Below, piece by piece: positions 55,707 through 64,000 of a stretch of 64,000 nucleotides of DNA (positions are counted from its first letter, which is position 1; each line of letters opens with the position of its first letter). A program made the position numbers and the translations under genes. Source of the DNA: Ampelomyces quisqualis (taxonomy: Eukaryota > Ascomycota > Dothideomycetes > Pleosporales > Phaeosphaeriaceae); contig JAGTXZ010000010.1 in the NCBI GenBank assembly GCA_018398575.1, positions 1,798,001-1,862,000 on the forward strand. Reading direction: 5' to 3'. Below the pieces are notes generated by a model. It was not told the DNA's origin, searched no databases, and saw nothing but the letters and a program-made list of their open reading frames with translations.

Positions 55707-57560
55707 CGTTGTTCAAGTGTCTTGTTTTGTTTGGTATATATGCAGATTCTTCGACGGTTTGGGTTGCAATCGAATGCTGAAGGCTATGAATCTCGACAAA
55801 TGGTATCGAGGCTGATGTACTGTCTATAGCTTTTTTTCCAACCGTATTGTTGATAGCTGACGGACTTGATCAAGGATGCACCAAGAACTCCACAACGTTG
55901 TGTTGCTCGCTTCTATAGGGTCATTGTCCAGGGGGTGTCCACAATGACGTCCTGCTGTGAGCCAATGTCCCTCAAGGCAGAAATCAAGGTTGTCTAAGAG
56001 ATGATAATCTGCAGCCGAGCATACAAAGATCTTTCCAGTATGCAACTGGTTTGTCTATGGATGTTTGTACTACCTCAGGCTTGTACTTGCGCCAATCGCG
56101 AATTATTGCAGGACCTGGTGGTTGCAAAAAGTTAGATCCGTGCGACTGGTTCCCCGTGTTGATAACCAGGAACATGCCGCCATGTTACTCTCCATGTTGC
56201 ATGCTGGACACGTGTCGAATCTGTGTAAGAACAGCCATCACATGTGGAGACTGGTTCCCTCCGGACATGTGGAGACTTGTTACGGGAGCGCAGAAATCAC
56301 TCGAGAACCACGGATATCGTCAACACGTGAGATGATGATGCATGACGTCGCACAGCGTAAGACACGATATTATCGGCGTTAGCTGTGTGCGCTGTGCAAG
56401 GTAAGGTAGCACAGACGCTCCGGCACGCTTCGGCAAGAGGCATGTCTGTGTCATGTGTCCGGCCAGCCGAGTCCGAGAGAAGTCATGGACCGGACGTGTA
56501 TTTCCGAAACACGAAGAGTGGAGAAAGCAGATCGAGCTTCAGAGTCGTGGATGGCCGAGCCCGGATTGAATGTGAGTCGTTTCGTCCAACGCTGACGATA
56601 TTGTAGAAATAAGAAAGATGTCGCGTGGAGCTCGTGTTGTGTAGCACAATACCGTACAGTACACAGGTTTCAGGGGAGTACCGGAATACGGCGTGAACAG
56701 ACGTCGCTGGACCAATCTCAATTGCCGCGGTATCGAGAGAATCGTTGCACTCCCTCAGGCCAGGTATTTCGGGCAGAGGAAGAAACTCACTAACTCTGGA
56801 CGGCAGTTGGACTGCAAATGGCTTGCCGCCGCATGCCGCGACCTCCACCTGAGAAGACGACAAGCGGATCAGCTGCTTACGTTTGCGCCACAACATTGGC
56901 GCGTGGCTTAGGGCTGAAGATCGTAAGGGGTCGAAAGGCTTGTCCCCTGACAAGTGCGGATACGGATATCGGAACTCCTTGAGAGCGACAACCCCGAACC
57001 CCTCATTGAGACGTGGCAGCCACACAAGAATGTAATTGCATGACGAGGTGCGTGCAGGCGTTGTTCTTAGTTCAAGCAGCTGAGGTGGTGAGAACTAGAA
57101 GACGCAGATCGTTCAGCGGCATTATTGGAGTACGAGTATTTCCCGCTTCCCGGCCTAGGTGGTAGAGATAGTGGTTTCTCACCGTTTGGCCTCCCGACAT
57201 GCTGCGCGATGTTTGCTGAAATGCCTCGCTGGCAACGCCATAAGCAAGGATGCGTCGTAGTTGAGGATGCAAGGTGGCGTGCAGGTGGCACGACTCGAAA
57301 ACTTGTTCTTCTGGGCAATGGCTGTGGTTGGCTTATCGTAGAATCGTATTCCAACCGAGTTCTCCATGATGGTGGAGCACCTAGTAGTGTTGGGGGCTAC
57401 ACAGGAGAAACTACCATGGTCCATGGACTTGGATTGAGTGCTATGTAGCCGGGAGAAGAAAACCCAGGTGGGATCTAAAGTTAGAATCGTCATTAGGGGG
57501 GTTTCCACGTCCGATCTGAAAGTCTGATTTGAACTTGACTAGGCGTTTTGATTGGCCAGG
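55707..57560. other. Intergenic region before the retroelement relic, no supported gene
   Basis: 1.85 kb of normal-composition DNA. A minus-strand frame of 180 codons (56483-57025) and a plus-strand frame of 107 codons (57125-57448) are open but resemble no family. Composition falls to AT-rich between about 57560 and 57640. Confidence 0.4.
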
Positions 57561-59598
57561 TGGCTTGTGTTAGCGTTGGCGCTAAGTTCAGATAAGAGGA
57601 GTTTCCTGCTAAGTTCAAATTAGAATTAGATCAGAACATCTAGATACTACCTACTAGCTATTTCTTACCTAATAATATATTACTGCTTTCTCTTGTTATT
57701 CCTATAGATTACCTTGCTGTTGCTGCAATAGCTGCCTAGCTAGAATTAGATAAGATCCTAATTGCAGCTATTATAATTACTATAAACAACTCTAAGCTAA
57801 GGTAGCTATATAAGCTATTTAAACGCTTTAGAATGTATAGGCTAGTTAACGTGTTTACTAATAAAGAGGATAGCAGCTTCTTAGAGGAGTACTTTAAGTT
57901 TTATACCTACTTTAAAAAAGATAAAGTTTAGAGACTTACTACTTGTAACAAGTACATACAAACACATGTTACATCTAATACCTTATAAAGGCTTAGTAAC
58001 AGATTATGTAGGAAGCTAGCAGATTAGGACTAAAAGCGCTCTAACAGCGCTTTAACTTAGCTACTACGCCTACTATAAATATAAGCCTATAGTATAGATA
58101 GAGAATAAGTTTCTCTTGTCTTTTTGTATAAGACCTATAGGTATATAGCTAATCTAGAATCTCTAATACAACACGCACTTCTATATGCCTCTAATACGTA
58201 TCTAATTTAATTCTAATAGCTATACCTACTTGCGTTATTACATTATAAGAGAAACTTTGTCTTGCTAGTAATAGTATTTAGATAATATTGCAATTTACTT
58301 TTAAAAAGATTACGTTAAAACGTATAGAACAATATTTAAATTAGATCTATTTGCAACTTTAAATCTATTAAATACAGTTAGGATCTCTTAGATCTTTTAA
58401 TAGCTAAAGCCTTTAGGTTTAAATCTTCCTATTAACACAATAGTTAGGATTACTTTAGAAAAGTTGCATTTAGCGCTATAATAGAAACTTAGAGACTATT
58501 AATAACCTAGAAGTATTAGAGGCAACGCTAATAACTCCCCCTAAAGAACTAACTCTAGGAGCCTTCTTCTAAGACAACTCTGTATTAACTGTAACAACCT
58601 AGTAACAGAGTGCTAAAGTAAAAAAAATAAATACTAAAGAACTTCCTTAGCCTAGAGCTGCACTAAATCTAACCCTTGCCTAAATAGAAGTTAATTAATT
58701 ACAACAAGATTTAAAACAGGCTTTAGTAGAAATTAATTTCTTTAAGAAAAGACTAACTCTGTTAATAGAACTAAACAAGCCTCTACCTACTACTAAATTA
58801 CCTTAGAATAATTCTGCACCCTGCTGTTTATTTAACAGCTCTATATCTAAGTACTTATATTACTATAAAGGCTCTTACTAACTTTAACAATCTAAGAAAA
58901 TGCCTAATATAAACAATCTTAGTAATAAAAAAGATCCTACCTTCTGCTAATAGCAGGCCTCTATTTAGGATTAACTTAAAATTAACTTAGATTACTATTA
59001 GACTAAAAGACAACGCATAGCCTTAGTATAGAGCTACACTATAAGATTAGCTAAGGGCTATTTTAAGCTATAATATTTATTAGATACTAATTAAGAGTAA
59101 TTCTAAAACGCTAAGCAAATAATTAGGCTACTTAAGTCTTACTTTATTACAGGTAATAAGGTAGCTAAAAGCTAAGCAGCTTTTAATTAAATACAGATAA
59201 CTAAGGAGAAAACGTTCTCCTTGTTTAAAGCTAGGTTTCTAAGTTCTGTAGTTAAAAAATAAGTACTACCTTTAGAGTAGTTTTACTACTTATAGACTAA
59301 GATTACGCTAGGGTTACAAGCCTCTAACCTAGGATTTAAGCACTAATAGAAGAACTTATTTAATTAGATAGTAGAATACCTTACTGCATACAATATAGAG
59401 CAGAAGAATAACCTTATACTAAGTATAACACTAGCTACTACTAGGTTGCTAATTAGGTTAGCCCTATAACAGAATTTAGAGCTAAATTAGGCTACTACTA
59501 CTAGCGCTTTAACAAATTCTGCGCTAGCCTATTAATCTACAACAGTGCGTCTTCCTATAAAGACTTCTAAGCTAGAACAACAGAAGACTTCTAGTAGT

Positions 59599-59640
59599 TG
59601 TTATAATTGTAGTAAGCTAGAATACTACTTTAGTAACTAT
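59599..59640 (+). pseudogene. Gag zinc knuckle (CCHC) of the gypsy relic, His and last Cys mutated to Tyr
   Basis: The frame reads CYNCSKLEYYFSNY, aligning to C-x2-C-x4-H-x4-C. The His is now Tyr (CAY to TAY) and the final Cys is Tyr (TGY to TAY). These are exactly one C-to-T and one G-to-A change. Confidence 0.85.
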
Positions 59641-60980
59641 ACAAAGCCTTATATACGTTAGATTAAAGCTATAGAAGTAGATAAGTATAAAGATACTTAA
59701 GAGCAACCTAATCAAGAGGTATATTATATAGAAAATAGAAGCGCCTAAAAAGATACTCTTCTCTAGGCCTAAGCTATTACAATCTATTTTACCTTAACCT
59801 TTCTTATTTATTTTACAGTTTCTATTTCCTTATACTTACGCTTCTCTATAACTAGGGTATTAGCTTACGCCTTAATACTTTTATTAACACTAGTACTTAA
59901 AGTTTTCTATTTTTAAATTTATAAATTGTCTTATCTGTTTCTAAAGCCTTGCAGTAACCTATCTAGAAGCTCCTCTTCTAAGTTTAGGTACGTAGCTTTA
60001 AGGATTAGATTACTTCTTTAGTTACTTAATATATTTAACTACACTTAAATATTAATAGCTAAAAGATTTTAAACTATCTATTTCTTATTCTTAATCTTAG
60101 GTCTTAGGATTATATACTTAGCCTCTATTAGTTAAGACAATTTAAGATTTAATTAGACACAGATAGGTTACAGTTTATTTAGCTATCTAAGTACCTCTAT
60201 TTATACAATCTTTTACTTTCTATTCTTACTATTCTATATTAAGCTATAGTGCTAGCTACTATCTATTTTAATGTGTAACAACGCAACGCTCTATAGAAGA
60301 AAGAAGACTATTGTATTCAAAACAGTCCTTACTGTTCCTCTTCTTTTATTTATTGTATTAAGGGATGCTTAAAGCTCCTATTAGCTTAAAAAATCTTAGA
60401 GATCTTTTATACCCTAACTAAGCAAAACTACTTAGAGTCTAAACCTTTTCTAACTACCTGCATTGCTCTTATTTCTGCTAATGTATTTTACTTTATTATA
60501 AAGAAGCTCTAGAATAAGTTCTTTACAACAAGCCTCTATAAGATTAATAGGATCTTTACCTCTAAAGACAACGCAGACAATTAAAGCTAATTAGATAAAA
60601 AATTACCTGCCTGTTACTCCTAGTATTAAGATGTATTTAGCAAGTTAGCAGCTAATTAATTACCTTCTTATTATCTATACAATTATAAGATTATCTTTAA
60701 AGAACTGTTACTAAATACGTTTAGTCCCCTATACAAGTAAAACTAGAAAAAGCTTAAAGCTACTAAGGCCTACGTCTAGAAACACCTTTAGAAGAGTTTT
60801 ATTAAGGCTAGCTAAAGTTCTTTTACTTTACCTATCCTTTGTGTACGTAAACTAAATAGAGATATACATATCTATATAGACTACTAGAAGATTAACGCCT
60901 TTACGCGCAAGGACGTCTATCTAATCTCTTATATTAATAAGCTGCTATTACGCCCCTTTAAGGCTAAGATCTTTACTAAG

Positions 60981-61203
60981 TTTAACATCTAGGCTACTTT
61001 TAACAAAATTTGTATAGATCCTAACTCTAAAGAGTATACTACCTTTTAGACCTGTTATAGTATATATAAGTGTAAGGTTCTCTCTTTTAGCTTATGCAAT
61101 AGGCTAGCTACATATTAATACTATATAAATAATATACTAATTAATTATTTTAATAATTTCTGCATTACGTACCTTAATAACATTCTAATCTACTCTAAGG
61201 ATA
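60981..61203 (+). pseudogene. Reverse transcriptase core of the gypsy relic
   Basis: One frame continues from FNI-stop-ATFNKICIDPN (family D-I-R-x-A-F-N-x-I) through KEYTTF-stop-T and KCKVLSFSLCNRLATY (family Y-K-V-L-P-F-G-L-x-N-x-P-A-T-F). It reaches the catalytic box at 61170-61181, where YLDD has become YLNN (GAY to AAY twice). Confidence 0.9.
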
Positions 61204-61559
61204 TAAACTTACATTAGAAACACGTCTAAAAGGTCCTAGAGCGCCTACGTACTACAGGACTCTAAGTAGACATTTAGAAGAGTAAATTCTATATAACCTG
61301 CACAAAGTATCTAGGTTACGTTCTAATAAACTAGAGCACTAAAGTTAACTCTAATAAAGTAGAAGCACTCTAAAACTAGGCTAAACCTACTACAGTTACT
61401 AGCGTTAAGTTATTTCTTAGTTTTGCTAGTTTCTATTAATAATTTATTAAAGATTTTTCTTGTGTAGCTAAACTAATTATAAAGCTTTAAAGTCCTGCTA
61501 CACTGTTTAATTAGACTACAGACTGCTAATAGGCTTTTAATTAGATTAAAGCCTTACTC

Positions 61560-61720
61560 CTAGCTATTTCTATACTATTTTATTTTTATCCTAAATATAA
61601 CACAAAGTTAGAAACTAACGCGTTAGATAGAGTAATAGCAGAAGTACTCTCTTAGAAGTACTCTAACAACAAGTAGTATCCTATAGCCTTTTATAGTTAT
61701 GCCCTATCTAGGGCTAAGCT
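61560..61720 (+). pseudogene. RNase H segment of the gypsy relic
   Basis: ETNALDRVIAEVLS-stop near 61611-61653 matches the family ETDASDxxIxxVLSQ, with Asp to Asn and Gln to stop. It is followed by PIAFYSYALSRAK, the family's P-(I/V)-A-F-x-S-R-x-L-S block. Confidence 0.8.
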
Positions 61721-62289
61721 TAATTAAAAAATATATAATAAGAAACTTTTTACTATCCTAAAAGCGTTTAAGAAGTAGAGAGCTAAACTTACTTCTATAC
61801 AGAGTTAAATCTAGGTGTATTTAAATTACTGCTCCTTAGAATACTTTATAACTACTAAGGTTCTTAATGTACGTTAAGTACAATAGGCAGAGATTATTAC
61901 CTCTTTTAATTTCTGTATTAAGTATACGCCTAGTAAGCTTAACAAGTAAGCTAATATTCTAAGCTAAAGGAAACAGAACGTTAGTAAAGTTAAGGCTGCC
62001 TAACAAGATAACAGATCTTATATACTTCTAGGACCTAAACGCCTAAACCCTTTAGTTAACTCTAAACTAGCTTAGAACTACGTCTGTAACTAGCTAGAGA
62101 TTAATATTTTAGTTATTTTAGTCTAATTTATTAGTGCTCTCTTAAATCTTAACTTGTTAGAACTAATTAAAGCTCTGCTAGTAGAGAATTGCTACTCCTT
62201 TAAAGAAGAACGCTTTACGCTACTACAGCTGTATTATATCTAAAAAGAACTACTACTATATTACTTACGCCTATATGTACTTAGAGACT

Positions 62290-63000
62290 TTCTTTTATAT
62301 ACTTAACTAATTAGAGAGGCTTACAATTAGGTATCTACTGCTTACCTAAGCGCTATAAAGATGTATTAGCTCTTAGCTTAGTAATATTATTAAAAGAGTA
62401 TAGAGGCTACATACAAACGCTATATATAAAACTACGTTTCTTATTAAAGATCCTATCTAAGACAGCTCTAAGCCTAAAGTTTCTTCTATCTGTTACAAAT
62501 TCCTAATAGGCCTATACAGCATTTATGTATAGATTTTAAGACATTCCTAACAGATTATTATAGCTATAATTAAATTATAGTTGTTATTAATTGCCTATTT
62601 AAGTAAGCTATTTCTATTCTTTACTACAAAACAATTAACGCTTAAGAAATAGCTTACTTGTTTATTTAATAGGTATACTAATTTAGCTACACACCTAAAA
62701 GTATAGTGTCTAACTACAGACTCTAGTTTGTGTCCTAATTCTAGTTTAAGTTCTGTAAGATCCTAGGCGTGCAACTTAAGCTTTCTACAGCCTACTATAA
62801 ATAAACTAATAGATAAACTAAGATTATAAACAAGTATATTAATTAACAATTAAGGCCTTTTATATCTTATTACTAGGATAACTAAAGTAACCTCTTGCTA
62901 ATAATTAATTAAGCCTAAGCTACGCTGCTGCACTCTGCAATTAGTATAGCGCTATACTAGCTTTTGTTTAGATCTAAACTATAATAGAGCTAAAATTAAG
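62290..63000 (+). pseudogene. Integrase of the gypsy relic
   Basis: LIREAYN-stop-VSTAYLS is the HHCC zinc region with both His changed to Tyr. Later come CIDFKTF with the first catalytic Asp, a block corresponding to KQAISIPCYKT, and KILGVQLKLSTAYYK (family LGI-x-x-x-L-S-T-A-Y-H). Stops interrupt throughout. Confidence 0.85.
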
Positions 63001-63414
63001 TATTATTCTCTTTAAAACACAAAGATATAAATGTTAAAGATGCTTTAAGCTTAGCTACTTGCATACATAAAGCCTAGCGTACAGCTAAAGACAATATAGA
63101 GAAAGCGTAGAAATAAATAGCTGCTAAGGTAAACAAATATTGTTAACCTATTAATTAGGTAGTAGGTAACAAAGTTTACCTCTTAACCTAAAACCTATCT
63201 GTTACTTACCTAAGTTGCAAACTTACTAAATTGTAGAAAGGCTTCTTTAAAGTTCTAGAATAAGTTAGCTATTTATTTTAACTAAAGCTACTTAAAGGTT
63301 CTAAGATCTATAACGTGTTTGCTCTAGACGTTCTTTATAAAGACTCTAACAACCTCTTGCCTAGTTAGCTAAGCCTAAACCTATCTAGCATTCTAATTTA
63401 AGGCGTTAAAGAAT

Positions 63415-63570
63415 AAAAAGTAGAAGAGATCTTAGCTAGTAAGCTATACTACTCTATTCTAAAGTATTGCGTAAAATAGGTAGGCTATAACTTTAACCCT
63501 ACCTAGTACAACGCCTTAAACTTTATAGGCGCCTTATACATATTACAAGCGTTCTATAAACGCTATCTAA
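63415..63570 (+). pseudogene. Chromodomain at the C-terminus of the gypsy relic polyprotein
   Basis: KVEEILASKLYYSILKYCVK-stop-VGYNFNPT-stop-YNALNF aligns with a chromodomain (VEEILxxR, then YLVKWxGY and P-x-W-x-P-x-x-N-L). The aromatic-cage Trp positions are now stops, as expected from TGG to TAG. This places the element in the chromovirus clade. Confidence 0.8.
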
Positions 63571-64000
63571 AACAGCTAGAACTCTTACAAGCGTTAGCTA
63601 AGTAGATTATAGTATAAGAAAAAGAAGTTAAAGATCTTACAGCATTATAAGACAATTATGTTAGGAAAATTAAACTTAATATTACAACTACTACACTAGT
63701 AAGTAACAGCTATTAATAATAGAAGTCTTACTCTTCTATTAGATCTAACAGCAGACTATTACTACTACTAGTAAGACGTTCTTAACTATCTAAATCTTTA
63801 GGTATAGACACTAACGTACTACCTAGTTGTTCTTTGTTCTAGCCCTGCCTGCTGCAAGTACTAGCCTTTTACTCTACTACTGCCTAAAATATTACTACCT
63901 GCGCCTTCTCTTACTCTACTAACTAATTAGCCTTTAATACTATTATAATATCTACTAGCTAAGTAACTACACTAGTTAACCTAGCTATACTCCTCCTAAG

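Larger units (their letters stand above)
57600..64000 (+). mobile_element. Ty3/gypsy chromovirus relic, heavily mutated in RIP style, truncated by the window end
   Basis: The AT-rich block has stops every few codons, yet one plus-strand order of retroelement parts is readable: zinc knuckle, reverse transcriptase, RNase H, integrase, chromodomain. Many stops sit where the family has Gln, Trp or Arg, and His and Cys often became Tyr, as expected from C-to-T and G-to-A changes. The Gag region (about 57800-59600) is unrecognisable in detail. I could not delimit the 5' LTR or the primer-binding site, and the 3' LTR lies beyond 64000. The element is non-functional. Confidence 0.9.

Noticed and set aside
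56483..57025. Hypothetical protein of 180 codons on minus
   Set aside because: It has no domain, signal peptide or conserved motif that I recognise. It may be real but cannot be supported from sequence alone.

Overview
The window is nuclear DNA of a filamentous ascomycete, most likely a dothideomycete of the order Pleosporales. The support is short introns (about 47-150 bp) with GTAAGT-type donors and CTAAC-type branch points, compact gene-rich DNA of roughly 50% GC, fungal families such as NoxR, a DUF7137-type secreted protein and a flavin monooxygenase, and two sharply bounded AT-rich blocks. One block is a retroelement destroyed by transitions of the kind left by repeat-induced point mutation (RIP). 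The organism call is an inference from gene content.

Layout. 1-7.2 kb: the 3' end of RAD26/CSB, a DUF7137-type protein, an SDR-dehydrogenase relic, PAF1 and ERG25. 7.43-13.25 kb: an AT-rich island with an intact 741-aa hAT-type transposase gene and, facing away from it, a previously hidden three-exon gene for a 215-aa protein. The two are separated by a long near-perfect inverted repeat that looks like a duplicated promoter. 13.9-57.5 kb: housekeeping genes. These are a STAND/ankyrin-like protein, a RING-LON protein, the TORC2 subunit Rictor/Avo3, urate oxidase, TOM6, NoxR, the SOD1 copper chaperone, mitochondrial uL13m, RCC1, a 5'-nucleotidase-like phosphoesterase, RPB10, UTP17, an S6K-like AGC kinase, an intron-containing tRNA-Thr, a Baeyer-Villiger-type monooxygenase, a UbiB/ABC1-family mitochondrial protein, a Kelch protein and a PI-PLC-X protein. 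57.6-64.0 kb: a Ty3/gypsy chromovirus relic, full of stops but still readable as zinc knuckle, reverse transcriptase, RNase H, integrase and chromodomain. It runs off the end of the window.

The genes do not form a pathway cluster. Several pairs share short divergent promoters: CCS1/MRPL23, RCC1/phosphoesterase and RPB10/UTP17. The most unusual object is the hAT island. It is extremely AT-rich but its genes are open and correctly spliced, whereas the gypsy block is equally AT-rich and dead. Its two genes diverge from a palindromic intergenic region with heat-shock-element-like pentamers upstream of the transposase, and both island ends carry arrays of short AGTAATTACT-type palindromes.

Exon coordinates were derived by eye from splice consensus and reading-frame closure. 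No search or alignment was run.
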